This document shows positions 32,989-43,300 of a stretch of 64,000 bases of DNA, one piece after another (position 1 is the stretch's first letter; the number at the start of each line of letters is the position of its first letter). Source of the DNA: Salinibacter altiplanensis (lineage in GTDB: Bacteria; Bacteroidota; Rhodothermia; Rhodothermales; Salinibacteraceae). The DNA lies in NCBI RefSeq assembly GCF_002894645.1, contig NZ_NCQY01000020.1:533183-597182 (forward strand), given 5' to 3'. The translations under genes were made by a program, and so were the position numbers. Under the pieces are notes generated by a model, which saw only the letters and a list, made by a program, of their open reading frames with translations, made no database searches and was not told the origin of the DNA.

Positions 32989-35886
32989 ATGAAGCGACTG
33001 ATACCAAGCATTGCGTTCGGAGTCTTGTTCTTGCTGCTTCCGGGACTTACCTGGGCGCAGCAGGGCACCGTGACGGGAACGGTCACGGAAGAAGAAACTG
33101 GTGACGTCCTGCCAGGAGCGACCGTCCAGGTTGTTGATTTGGAAACTGGGGCTGCTGCAAACGCCAGTGGGCAGTACCGGGTAGCAGGAGTACCTGCAGG
33201 AGAGCAGACCATTCGAGTTTCCTTCGTGGGATACCAGGCGGCAGAGCGGACCGTGAACGTGCCGGAAGGCGGAACCGCTCGTGTGAACTTTCAGCTCCAG
33301 ACTGCCCAGGCTCAGCTTGAGGAGGTTGTGGTGACTGGCTTCGGTCGCCAGGAACAAACCCGCGGAGAGGCCAGCGTCTCGGTCACTCAGATTGATGCCG
33401 GAGAACTTACAGAAACGACAGAGTACGAAAACGTAACTGACCTTCTACAAGGACGAACATCTGGTGTAACAGTGTCGCGCTCCTCTGGCAATGTAGGGTC
33501 TGGCCTGCGGTTCGACGTGAGGGGCGGTGTGAGTCTGAATAGTGATGGTCAGCCACTCATCTTTGTGGACGGAACGCGAATCGCGCAAGACCCTGCTCCT
33601 GGATTTGATGTTGGAGGGCAGGATACGGGGTCTCCGTTGGCCGACCTCGATCCGAGCAACATCGAGTCGATCAACGTGCTGAAGGGGCCATCGGCGACGT
33701 CATTGTACGGTACCGATGGAACCGATGGTGTGGTGCTGATTGAGACGAAAGCTGGGGAGCGCGGTCAGGACCTTGAGGTTGAATATCAGGGCACCCTGGG
33801 GGTGGCCACGAAGCAGGAAGACTATAACAACGATATTTACCCCACGGCAAGCCGACTGAACGACATCCACCGTGATGCAAGTATCCAGGGACATCGGGTG
33901 GCCATTTCTGGATCGGGAGAAATTACAAACTACAATCTTTCGTACTCCTACCGCGATACGGAAAGCATCTTCCCGACTGGGGAAGGACAGCGAAACAACG
34001 TGAACGCCAACGTTGAGGTGCGCCCGTCGGAGTCCTTGACGGTTAGCAGCCGATCCACTCTCGCGTTTAACTACTATTCCCGGCCGCAGGCGGACAACAA
34101 CATCTTCGGCGTGCTCGGCGCCCTTGCTCTTGATGCGCCGTTTGGAGCCTTCTCAGCGCGGGATAGCTCGGCCTTCTTTGCTATCGATGATCAGCAACGC
34201 GTTCGGAAGTTTCAGCAGTCTGTTGAGCTTTCGTACAGCCCTGATGCCATTTCGGGATTGAGTCTTCGCGCTCAGGGAGGGGCTGACATCAGTGCGCGGC
34301 GCAACGATCAGAGCCTGCCCAACCAATTCGAAGACATTTACACCTCTACTGGGGGAGAGCGAAATGCGCTTGACTCAGACCGGCGCCGCTTCAACGCCGA
34401 CCTGTCGGCAACCTACAACTACGATATCACGTCTGATGTAAGTGCTACGACAACTGCGGGAACGCAGCTCTTCACGGAGTCGGACCGGCAGGTGAATGCG
34501 ACGGCGTCTCAGATTGGTACGGACTTGATTACCGATGTTGGCGCAGGGACGCAACTTGATTTCATCGGGGAGAACCTGTCGAATGAGCGGAGTGCAGGCA
34601 TCATTGGCCGACAACAGTTTGAGCTCCTGGATCGATACTCCGCGGAGTTTTCAATTCGGAGAGACTGGTCCACTCGGCTTGTCGCGGGAGAAACTGGTTC
34701 ATACGACGAATGGTACCCCGCTGCGCGAGCGTCTGCTCAGATTGGTGACTTTTTGCCAGAGGCAGTCAGCCGACTTAACATCAGGGCTTCCTGGGGACAG
34801 TCCGGCTCACTTCCTGATCTAGTCGACAGTGAGCTGGTTCGCCTGAACGGGCAGTCCAGCGGCTTCGGGACTGGCGCGACCATCGGCAACGTTGGGGATC
34901 CGGATCTTGGCCTGGAGCGTGTGAATGAGGTGGAAGGAGGATTCGATCTGGGGATCAATAACCGGTATTCCCTCTCGATCACCTACTACCGGCAGTCCAC
35001 GGAGAATTCGATCGTTAACTTCGATCCCGCACTGTCAACCGGATTCGGTAATCAGACGGTGCCCCGAAATGTCGGAGAGATTTTCGCTCAGGGTATTGAG
35101 ACGAGTCTCGACGTGACGGCGATTCGTACCGAGCAACATTCGCTGAGCTTCAATGCGAATTACAGCTACCGAGACAGAGAGGTAGAAGAGCTTGGCGGGC
35201 AGTCCATCTTCGGCGGATTTCAGCGGAATGTGATCCGCGAAGGATTTGCGCCGTTCAGCTTCTTTGGTCCCCGAGTAAATGGGGCCAGTTTCGCTGAGGA
35301 TGGTACCTATCTCGGCCCGGACGTGAGTGATGAACGGGTCGAACTCGGGAATCCGGTGCCGGACCACTTCGGTGGATTTGGGATCTCGGCCACTGTGTTC
35401 GAAAACCTGCGGTTCAATGCCCAGGCGGAGTACCAGCTTGGCCATCAGACCTTCTCGAATACGGCGCGCTTCCTTGCCCTAATTGGTGCTCATGAGCGGC
35501 GGAATCAGCTCTCTGAAGAACTCGGAGGACTTGAGCCCGGCACCGAGGAGTACAGAGGGGTCGCGAATGAGCTGGCTCGAACCAATCCGGGTGCTGGAAC
35601 AGGTGAAATTGATAACTTCCTCCAGGACGCGGACTTTCTCAAACTCCGCACGATTGGGGTTCGGTATAACGCGTCCGACTTGATCGGATCGCTCACTGGA
35701 GTGAGCGAGCTGCGGAGCTTCACGGTCGGATTTTCGGCCTCAAATCTCCTTACGATCACGAGCTACGATCAGGGTCCCGATCCAGAGGTCAACTCCGAGG
35801 GATCGAGAGGCTTGATTCGTGGGCAGGAATTCCTCACCCTGCAGAACCCGACGGAGTATACGTTCACGCTTGAGGTTGGGATCTAA
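32989..35886 (+). CDS. SusC/RagA-type TonB-linked outer-membrane protein, copy 2
   Basis: 965 residues, collinear with copy 1 over its entire length with long identical blocks (for instance TTEYENVTDLLQGRTSGVTV, DQGPDPEVNSEGSRGLIRG). Signal peptide (ends TWAQ), carboxypeptidase-regulatory-like domain, plug with LKGPSATSLYGTDG, and barrel ending YTFTLEVGI are all intact. Replacements cluster in places likely to be loops (for example RVNGASFAEDGTYL against RVEGARFDDAGEYL). Codon use differs: copy 2 uses more A- and T-ending codons than copy 1 and the rest of the window. This suggests either import from a lower-GC relative or long divergence under different constraint. Partner susD2 follows after 95 bp with a hairpin between. 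Confidence 0.93.
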   Translation: MKRLIPSIAFGVLFLLLPGLTWAQQGTVTGTVTEEETGDVLPGATVQVVDLETGAAANASGQYRVAGVPAGEQTIRVSFVGYQAAERTVNVPEGGTARVNFQLQTAQAQLEEVVVTGFGRQEQTRGEASVSVTQIDAGELTETTEYENVTDLLQGRTSGVTVSRSSGNVGSGLRFDVRGGVSLNSDGQPLIFVDGTRIAQDPAPGFDVGGQDTGSPLADLDPSNIESINVLKGPSATSLYGTDGTDGVVLIETKAGERGQDLEVEYQGTLGVATKQEDYNNDIYPTASRLNDIHRDASIQGHRVAISGSGEITNYNLSYSYRDTESIFPTGEGQRNNVNANVEVRPSESLTVSSRSTLAFNYYSRPQADNNIFGVLGALALDAPFGAFSARDSSAFFAIDDQQRVRKFQQSVELSYSPDAISGLSLRAQGGADISARRNDQSLPNQFEDIYTSTGGERNALDSDRRRFNADLSATYNYDITSDVSATTTAGTQLFTESDRQVNATASQIGTDLITDVGAGTQLDFIGENLSNERSAGIIGRQQFELLDRYSAEFSIRRDWSTRLVAGETGSYDEWYPAARASAQIGDFLPEAVSRLNIRASWGQSGSLPDLVDSELVRLNGQSSGFGTGATIGNVGDPDLGLERVNEVEGGFDLGINNRYSLSITYYRQSTENSIVNFDPALSTGFGNQTVPRNVGEIFAQGIETSLDVTAIRTEQHSLSFNANYSYRDREVEELGGQSIFGGFQRNVIREGFAPFSFFGPRVNGASFAEDGTYLGPDVSDERVELGNPVPDHFGGFGISATVFENLRFNAQAEYQLGHQTFSNTARFLALIGAHERRNQLSEELGGLEPGTEEYRGVANELARTNPGAGTGEIDNFLQDADFLKLRTIGVRYNASDLIGSLTGVSELRSFTVGFSASNLLTITSYDQGPDPEVNSEGSRGLIRGQEFLTLQNPTEYTFTLEVGI

Positions 35887-35898
35887 CGGCATCTCAAG

Positions 35899-35930
35899 AG
35901 GAGTGGGAGGCGACTCCCCACTCCTTATTT
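35899..35930 (+). terminator. Hairpin between susC2 and susD2
   Basis: AGGAGTGGG (35899-35907) pairs with CCCACTCCT (35917-35925), followed by TATTTT. It is stronger as a terminator than the susC1/susD1 hairpin because a T-rich tail follows, and would act as a partial attenuator between the two genes. Confidence 0.7.
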
Positions 35931-35981
35931 TCCTGTCCCCAATTTGCCTCTACGTTTCTAACGCACAGCCAGAATTGAGAT

Positions 35982-37562
35982 ATGAGTAGCTACGCAACTA
36001 CCTTGAGAAGGATTTTTGCACTCAGTACCGTACTGCTTCTTGCAGTGACGTTTGCGGCCTGTGACTCATTCGTCTCGAACGTTGATCAGCCGAAGGACGC
36101 GTCCGGAAGTGAGCAGTTTAGCGATCCGGCTGAAGCTGAGTTCCTCATCACCGGTATCGAATCGCAGTGGTCCGACACCCACTCCGGCGTCACAGACCTG
36201 GCCGATGGTCTGTCCGACGAGTTTCGCTTCGGGATCAACGGCGACGCAACCTTCCCGACGTTTGCCCAGCTTGACGCTGGAATCTTGGCGGACGACAACA
36301 ACAGCATCACGGGCGCCCTAGCGGATCTTCAGGAGTACCGATTCCTGGCAGATGATCTCCTCCGACGGGTGGAGGAGGAGGAAGAGTTCGATCTCAGCGA
36401 TCCCTCGGCGTCGGCTTCGGAAGAAGAGGTCCGTCTCGCAGCGAACCTACATGGAGCCAATGCACGGTATTACTTGGCCACTTACTTCGGCGATCCGGAC
36501 GATCCGCGACGCGGCGGTGCCACGATCGATACCTCCGCGTTCATTCCGTCCCCTCAGTTGTACCAGCAGGCGGAGGATAAATATGCGAACGCCCTTGCTC
36601 AGGCTGAGGCGCTAGAAGATGGAGCGGTCCAGCGGCAGATTCAGTCTGCACGAGCCCGTGCCGCTCTCTATGCTGGGACTCACGACTTTCAGGACTCAGG
36701 AGGATTCCAGGGAGACGCTGCCCTTCAGGCCGCCGCACAGTATGCGCAGGAAGGACTCCAGCAGGACGAGAGTTGGGATGTGCGCTATGACTTAAATACT
36801 GGGAATGATTATCACTTTCAGGCGGGAGCGGGGCGCCTGCAACTGGCTGCACAGGATGGGAACCTGGCCCAGCTTGCCACTCGTAGTCCCGATCCGACCC
36901 AGAGCTACCGCGTAGCTGATGAGAGCACAGGAGAGTTGGTTGTCCGAAGCCACGTTGAGACGGTAACGAACAACCCGGCTGAGTTTAGTCGGATTCCGCT
37001 TACCGTTGTCAATGACGGAGGCACGTCGCTGCTTGGGTTTGGTGCTCTTGCCCCTAACCTTCCCAGCAGTGGTTTGGCTCTTGGTGCATTCGATGCACCG
37101 GCTTTTCCCGGAGTGCTTGCTGACTGGGTGCCAGATGGAGAGGCAAATCTTCTTACCACACTGTTTGGAGAAGACGCTGGTCCTGACAGTGGACTTTCCG
37201 TCATCGAGTTCGGACAAGGCAGATGGGCCGAGCAGACGGACATGCCGTTCATCAGTTGGCAGGAGCACTTCCTCATCCGCGCTGAGCTTGAGCTGCGTGG
37301 ATACGACGCGGGAAGCGAGACTGCCCTTGAACTGGTCAACACCGTTCGGGACAGCTACGGCCTGAGCGAGTTGAACAACATCGACCTTGAGCGGCTCGCC
37401 GTTGAACGCGACCGCACCCTCTTCGCGACCGGAAGTCGGCTTCCGGACCAGCGCCGTATGGATGTGGTTGAGTGGCACCTGAAGGATGAGGTGGACGGTC
37501 AAACCACGGCACAGTGGCTGCAACTCACGCAGGCTGAAACGGACCCCAATCCGAACTTCTAA
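35982..37562 (+). CDS. SusD/RagB-family lipoprotein, copy 2
   Basis: 526 residues; lipobox-containing signal peptide ending FAAC, then DSFVSNVDQPKDAS as in copy 1. The two proteins align end to end; copy 2 carries a small insertion (around PDGEANLLTTLFGEDAGPDSG) where copy 1 is shorter. The conserved end ERDRTLFATGSRLPDQRRMDVVEWHLKD is present. Surface substrate-binding lid for susC2. Like susC2 it shows more A/T-ending codons. The same type of terminator follows. Confidence 0.9.
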   Translation: MSSYATTLRRIFALSTVLLLAVTFAACDSFVSNVDQPKDASGSEQFSDPAEAEFLITGIESQWSDTHSGVTDLADGLSDEFRFGINGDATFPTFAQLDAGILADDNNSITGALADLQEYRFLADDLLRRVEEEEEFDLSDPSASASEEEVRLAANLHGANARYYLATYFGDPDDPRRGGATIDTSAFIPSPQLYQQAEDKYANALAQAEALEDGAVQRQIQSARARAALYAGTHDFQDSGGFQGDAALQAAAQYAQEGLQQDESWDVRYDLNTGNDYHFQAGAGRLQLAAQDGNLAQLATRSPDPTQSYRVADESTGELVVRSHVETVTNNPAEFSRIPLTVVNDGGTSLLGFGALAPNLPSSGLALGAFDAPAFPGVLADWVPDGEANLLTTLFGEDAGPDSGLSVIEFGQGRWAEQTDMPFISWQEHFLIRAELELRGYDAGSETALELVNTVRDSYGLSELNNIDLERLAVERDRTLFATGSRLPDQRRMDVVEWHLKDEVDGQTTAQWLQLTQAETDPNPNF

Positions 37563-37598
37563 CTGCCGGTTCCCAACGCTCATCTTCAAGTTCCATTA

Positions 37599-37636
37599 CA
37601 GGGTTGCCCCTACATTCAGGGGCAACCCTGTTTTTT
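37599..37636 (+). terminator. Rho-independent terminator after susD2
   Basis: Perfect 12-bp stem CAGGGTTGCCCC (37599-37610) / GGGGCAACCCTG (37619-37630), 8-nt loop and six Ts. Its core CAGGGTTGC matches the terminator after susD1, supporting a common origin of the two modules. Confidence 0.93.
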
Positions 37637-37732
37637 GTTTCTCATGGCAAAAATCGGTCGTCACGAAAGCAACTTTCTCCCCTTGTGACTTTAAAGACAT
37701 GTGAACAGAGTCAATGAGAGCGAGCAAAAATC

Positions 37733-39112
37733 ATGTGGTTGCGGCGGCTCGTGAAATGGTTATTTCTCCCTGCAATCCTGTTCTGTGTGACAGGGGAAGC
37801 GGCTGGCAGCTTACATGGGCAGGTTCCCTTTTCCCGTCTCGTCGCCTCGCCTGTTGCTTCTGCTGCGGATACACTCCGTACCCTTCAGACTGGAATCGAC
37901 TACGTTCGGGCCGGGCGTCATGACCAGGCGGCTGAGACACTCACACTCCTTTTCTGACATGATCGCCTCCCTTGTATCCTTCCTGGTGAAGGAGGGGTTG
38001 CGTATTGGCTGGGTCGTGCTCACTTCGAAAAAGGCCGAGAGTGAGCAGCCTATACAATTTGGCAAACAGGCATTCGAGAAAAGAAATCCTCAAGGAGAAT
38101 TTTGGCCACTCGTCCCCCGACGCGTATGCTCGGGCGATCGCGAGACAAACGCTCGTTGCGGGATGGTCGCGTGCCGAGTCACTGTATCTGCAGCTCATGG
38201 AACAGGTAGACCGTAAAGCGCGGGAAGCCTTCTCAGATGAGGAGTGTGAACGGCTGAGAAGCTGTTTGGTGGATGGATATCAAGCCGAGACACAGCGGGT
38301 GACGGACACGGACGGGGCCCAAACGAGCCCTCTAGCGACGCTACCGGGCGAGTGCAGAACCTGTTCTGCCCGAGATCCGTGAAGTCGCAGGCCATAGACA
38401 GTCCGCCAAACAGCTTCTGAATCGGTATTTTCGAGAGGTGGCCCTTGTGCTGCCTGAAGGTGTACAGAGGCGCACAGGGATCACGGTTGACCCGTTTGAA
38501 CTGGATGTATCCGTAAACCCGACGGACTCCGCCGGGGCGATTATTGCTGGCTGGTGGCGGTTACAAAATCCCCTGCCGGTTACAGAAAAGAATGAACGAC
38601 TCCGGGAGCACCCCCGGCGTATTGCATATGCCCATGAACATTTTGAGGCACGAGGAGACCGGCTTGATGAGCGGGGGAGAGTATTCATTCAATTAGGGAA
38701 GCCCAGCAAGAAGACATGGGCGCGACTAGGACCGGGCGAAGAAGCTGCACCGCATCAGGCAAATGTTCGGATCCGGGATAATGATTTTTGGACGCACCCG
38801 GACGTAGACCCAAAAGCTCATTTTCTATTCGTGAACTATGGGACGTTGCGTTTCGAGTTGAGTGGGGTTGACATGCTGTTTCCCCCGGATGTCCATATGG
38901 GGCTTGGCCGATCGTTCGACGCGACGCTCAGCCACCCGGCGGGCTTACAACGGGTGCTGGGGCAACTGGCTGCTTACCATGAAGACTTCGGCCTGCGCTC
39001 TTCGGAGGTCGTTGGCGCAAGGCAGGCTGGACTCAATCAGGCAAAGTTTGGTATCCGGTCGGAGGAGAATCCGAATGTGAACCAGGCCCCAGCGCGAAGG
39101 CCCGCGAACTGA
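37733..39112 (+). pseudogene. Decayed GWxTD-domain protein gene with N-terminal TPR
   Basis: Three consecutive pieces in alternating frames make up one protein. The first (37733-37957) has a signal peptide (MWLRRLVKWLFLPAILF) and a TPR-like helix GIDYVRAGRHDQAAETL, then stops. The same frame resumes with VAYWLGRAHFEKGR. A second frame (about 38030-38382) continues DAYARAIARQTLVAGWSRAESLYLQL. The first frame returns before 38438 and continues to 39112 with YFREVALVLPEG, WWRLQNPLPVTEKNERLREHPRRIAYAHEHF and LDERGRVFIQLGKPSKK. That last part follows the GWxTD-domain family pattern, where a Trp and 'TD/DERGR(V/I)(F/Y)I..G.P' are typical. At least two frameshifts are needed, so it is probably non-functional unless the sequence contains errors. 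Function of the family is unknown. Confidence 0.75.
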
Positions 39113-39220
39113 GACGAAAAAATAAACAGGCGGATCAGAAAAATGCGCGTGAACGAGTGAAGTATATTCCGAGTTGGCGAGTGGACTCCGTAGTCTTCAA
39201 ACTGACTGGTGATCCTTGAA

Positions 39221-39694
39221 ATGCTAGATGTACGGGTTCTCAAGAAATTTCATGTGCTAGTTCTTGTGATCGGTGGACTCGCTGTCGGGGCATGTGATTT
39301 CGGCTTCGATGTTGAAAATCAGGTCCGCGATCAGTTGGAGGAGGCCCGGCAGCGCTGGCAAGAGGAGGCCATTCAGGACTATCAGTTCGTATATACTCAG
39401 CAACGTGGGGACGTCATCGTGGATACCGCCGAGGTGTTTGTTCGGGCGGGAACGGTGGACTCCATCGCGACCTCTCCAGCAGACGTGCCGGAAGAGGAAT
39501 TGCTCGTGGGCACGGTCGAATCATTCTTTGACCTCATCGAACCGCGAATTGGAGAAGAGGACAGCCAGTTTGGTGCAAACTTCGACGAGGATCAGGGTTT
39601 TCCTACGGAGTACAATGCTGGCTTTCAGGACGACCGTCGTGACCAAGATATCATCACGATCGAGTTCGTGGACTCCGTGGAGGATGTTCAGTAG
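39221..39694 (+). CDS. Small DUF6174-like lipoprotein
   Basis: About 157 residues from ATG 39221; GTG 39209 is an alternative. Signal peptide with lipobox VGAC, then a short acidic helix (ENQVRDQLEEARQRWQEE) and a domain with IQDYQFVYTQQRGDVIVDTAEVFVRAGTVDSI...GTVESFFDLIE, and an end IITIEFVDSVEDV. This strand-turn-strand-helix arrangement is that of the DUF6174 family of short periplasmic lipoproteins, whose function is unknown. It lies between two pseudogenes and appears intact. Confidence 0.7.
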   Translation: MLDVRVLKKFHVLVLVIGGLAVGACDFGFDVENQVRDQLEEARQRWQEEAIQDYQFVYTQQRGDVIVDTAEVFVRAGTVDSIATSPADVPEEELLVGTVESFFDLIEPRIGEEDSQFGANFDEDQGFPTEYNAGFQDDRRDQDIITIEFVDSVEDVQ

Positions 39695-39760
39695 ACCTCC
39701 CAATTCGATTTCCAGTTCCTCTCAAATCTCGCTCTGTTGTCTGGGATCTATCTCTCTAGA

Positions 39761-40060
39761 ATGACCGAGTGTACGGACTCGAAAGATTCGTTCTACGAGT
39801 GCGTCCGGCCCGTCGTTGCCCAAATTCTTGTGGGTCGCGTGACCAGGTACGGCGACATGGCCGAGCACCTGGGGGGCCGGGGCGCAGCCTGGGCCCTGGG
39901 ATGGGCTCCTCAAAGACGCGCTGGGGAGCGGCCTCCTGCGTCATCGTGTGGCGACCCGCAGCGGGGTGCTCACGGGCCAGCGTCCCTTCGAAACGCTCCA
40001 TGTCATGGAGGAGCGTCTGCGCAGCGAAGCGGGACATCCACAGGAATATATTTTGTGTGA
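39761..40060 (+). pseudogene. Broken second copy of the MGMT-family gene
   Basis: The DNA aligns with the intact gene at 32026. Frame 1 encodes MTECTDSKDSFYECVRPVVAQ and RVTRYGDMAEHLGGRGAA, matching the first half of the intact protein. A net +1 change near 39900-39915 shifts the frame; continuing in the next frame gives LLKDALGSGLLRHRVATRSG and FETLHVMEERLRSE, matching the second half. The acceptor motif PCHRV has become LRHRV: the Cys codon TGT is now CGT (Arg). Both the frameshift and the lost nucleophile show it is dead. Confidence 0.85.
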
Positions 40061-40370
40061 CCAGAAAATATTACTGGGAGGTAAAATATAGCTTCCTGAG
40101 TATCGATACTGCTCGTAATGTTACGGCGTGATTTGCAAATTTGTGGTCTCTTGACATTCCGCCCCGAGAGGCAGACCTTGAAGAGCGTAATGCTAAGGTC
40201 ACACGTTCTACAGCAAAACTTCGTCTGAAAGCGGCGGACATCCTTCCTCAGGAGAAGACTGGCCCGGATAAAGCTGGCCTAGAAGAGTTCAGGAGAGAGC
40301 CATTTTCTCTCCCTGCCGCCTCCGATCAACCCTCGCGCACTCCGTTATTCATCCATCCCCAAGCCAACTT
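40061..40370. promoter_or_regulatory. Leader region of susC3 with palindromes
   Basis: 310 bp without a gene. It starts AT-rich and holds an inverted repeat ATATTTT (40048-40054) / AAAATAT (40065-40071), a perfect 12-bp palindrome AGTATCGATACT at 40099-40110, a lone TTGACA at 40151-40156 with no good -10 at standard spacing, and a hairpin GGAGAGA (40292-40298) / TCTCTCC (40306-40312) about 60 bp before the susC3 start. The palindrome is a plausible operator for a dimeric regulator. Confidence 0.45.
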
Positions 40371-43300
40371 ATGTTTCGAAAGCTACTATCTGTGCTTGCA
40401 GGTCTGTTGCTGTTGCTTCCGGCAACTGTGCTGGCCCAAGACACCGGTACCGTTGCGGGCACCGTTGTCGATAGCACCACCTCCGAAACCCTCCCGGGCG
40501 TCAACGTGACGGTTCAGGACCTCAACATTGGGGCCGCCACCGGGCCGAACGGGCAGTTTGAGATCTCCGGCGTCCCGGCGGGGGAGCAGGTCCTTCAGGC
40601 GTCCTTCGTCGGGTACACCCGAAAGAGCATCCCGGTGGAGGTGGAGGCCGGCGAAACGACGACTGTCAATGTCCGCTTGGCGCCCCAGGCGGTTGGCCTC
40701 GAGGATGTCGTGGTGACGGCCCTAGGCGTGGAGCGCGAGGAGCGCGCCGTCTCGTCGTCTGTGCAGCAGGTAGACGGGGCAGACCTCGACGCCACGGACA
40801 ATGCCAACTTCGTCAACTCCCTCCGCGGAAAGGTCTCGGGGGCGAACATCCGGTCGTCCAGCACGATGGGCGGGTCCTCGAACATCGTCCTGCGCGGCTA
40901 CAGTTCGATCAGTGGCGACAACCAGCCGCTGATCGTGATTGACGGCATCGTGGTCTCCAACCAGTCGCGCCAGAGCGGAGGGGGGACCGTTGAGGGAAAC
41001 GGTGGGTTTGACTTTGGAAACGCCGCCTCACGGTTGGATCCGGGCAACATCAAGTCGGTCTCGGTTCTGAAGGGTCCTTCCGCCGCCGCACTGTACGGGT
41101 CTCGAGGCGCGAACGGGGTCATTCAGATTACGACGAAGGACGGGTCCAACCTCGACGATGAGATTGGGGTCTCCTTCTCCTCCAGCGTCAGCATGAGTCA
41201 GGCGTACGAGTTCGTAGACTACCAGAACAAGTACGGCGGCGGCGCGCCGAGCTCCACGTTCTCGACCCTGGATGGCGACTTCAAGAAGTCGGGCGACGAT
41301 CAGTACGTCGCGCAGTACGCCGTGGATGAGTCCTGGGGGCCCCGCCTCGACGGGCGCCCGGTCCGGCAATGGTACAGCTGGGATGACGTGAACGGGCTGA
41401 AGGGGCAGGCGACGCCTTGGGAGGCTCATCCGGACGCGGTGAAGGATTTCATGGACACCGGCGCGGTGTTTACCAACAACGTTGCCCTGTCGCAGCAGAC
41501 CGAGTCGCTCAACTACCGGCTGGGACTCACCAGTCGCAATCAGGGCAGTGTGATGCCGAACGGCTCGATGGACCGATACCAGGTCAACTTCAACGGGTCG
41601 GTCGACCTGAGCGATGATCTCCAGGCGACGACCTTCGCGAAGTACAGCTATCAGGACGTGAAGGCGCGGTCCGGAATGGGCTATGGGTTCGAGGAAAATC
41701 CCTTCGCTGCCTTCAACACCTTTACGCAGCGACAGCTCGACTACGGGGCCGACAGCTACATGCGCGACTACCAGCGCACGAATGGCCAACAGCGCGGCTG
41801 GAACTACGCTGGTGTCTCGGGGGCGCAGGGACCGGTCACTCAGTTCCAGTACACCGACAACCCGTACGTGAACCGGTACGCGAACTTCCAGCAGGATGAC
41901 GAACAGCGCCTGCTCGGAAAGGCCGAGGTGGCCTACGACATCGTGCCGAACCTGACCGGAACGGCTACGGTCACCACCGACTTTCGGACGCATCGGTTTA
42001 GCGACCGCCGCTCCGACATCTCTACGGGGGCTCCGGGATCCTTCAGTGAGGACGTGATCGAAGAGCAGGAAACGAGTTCCTCGCTCCGGTTTGACTACTC
42101 GCGGTCCCTGACGGATCAGGTGGACCTGACCTCTTTCGTGGCCGGAAAGGTGCGGTACGAGACCTACGAGCAAAACTTGGGCTCGACCCAGAACGGGCTC
42201 GCCGCGCCGAACGTGTTCACGCTTCAAAATTCCGTCGGCCGACCCGACGTGGAAGAGACGTTTCGAGAGAGTATGGTCTACAGTACATACGGGCTTGTTA
42301 GCCTGGGCTATCAGGACATCGTGTTCCTGGAGGGGACGCTCCGAAACGACTGGTCGTCCACGCTCCCGGCCGACAACAACTCGTACCTGTACCCATCGAT
42401 CTCGGGAAACTTTATCTTCACGGGCCTAGACGCCCTTCAGGACCAGGAAATCCTGTCGTTTGGAAAGGTGCGGGCGAGCTGGGCGCGCGTCGGGCAGGAC
42501 ACCGATCCGTATCGTCTCGGCGTGACGTACCCGGGCAGCACTCCTTTCCAGGGGCAAGCCCTCCAGAACGTGCAGCGGTCGGCTAACAATCCGGACCTGA
42601 AGCCGGAACGGACGACGGGGATCGAGTTCGGTGCGGACCTGCGCTTCTTTAACGAGCGAGTCAACCTGAGCACGACCTACTACCGCGACGTGACGAAGGA
42701 CCAGATCCTTGCGGTGGACGTGTCGGGCGCCTCCGGCATCGGGTCGTCCCTGATTAACGCCGGGGAGGTGTCGAACCGAGGGCTGGAGGCGAGCCTGACG
42801 GTGACTCCGGTTCTGCAGGAGGATCTGCAGTGGGACGTGACGGCCAACTTCAATAAGAACGTGAACAAGGTCGTCGACCTGGCCGAGGGACTGGACACCT
42901 ACAATCTGACCGCGGGAGGAGTGATCTTCGGCCCAACGATTCAGGCCCGGGAAGGCGAAGCCTATGGTGCGATGGTGCAGCCGTCCCTACGTCGTGACGC
43001 GAACGGCGATGTGGTCTTTCGGCGAAATGGCGTTCCGCGCACAACATCCAGCCCGCAGGTCGTGGGGAACTTCCAGCCGGACTGGACCGGGGGGCTCTCG
43101 ACTACGCTATCCTACCAGGGAGTTACGGTCAGTGCCGTCGTCGACGGGCAAGTGGGCGGAGACGTGTACTCCCTCTCCAACAAGTTCGGGACCTACAGCG
43201 GGCTTGTGGGGTCGACAGTCGCCGACAATCAGCGTGAAACCGGTGTCATCCCTGAAGGCGTCGTGGTGGATGATGGCACCCCGAACGAGAATGGCAACTA

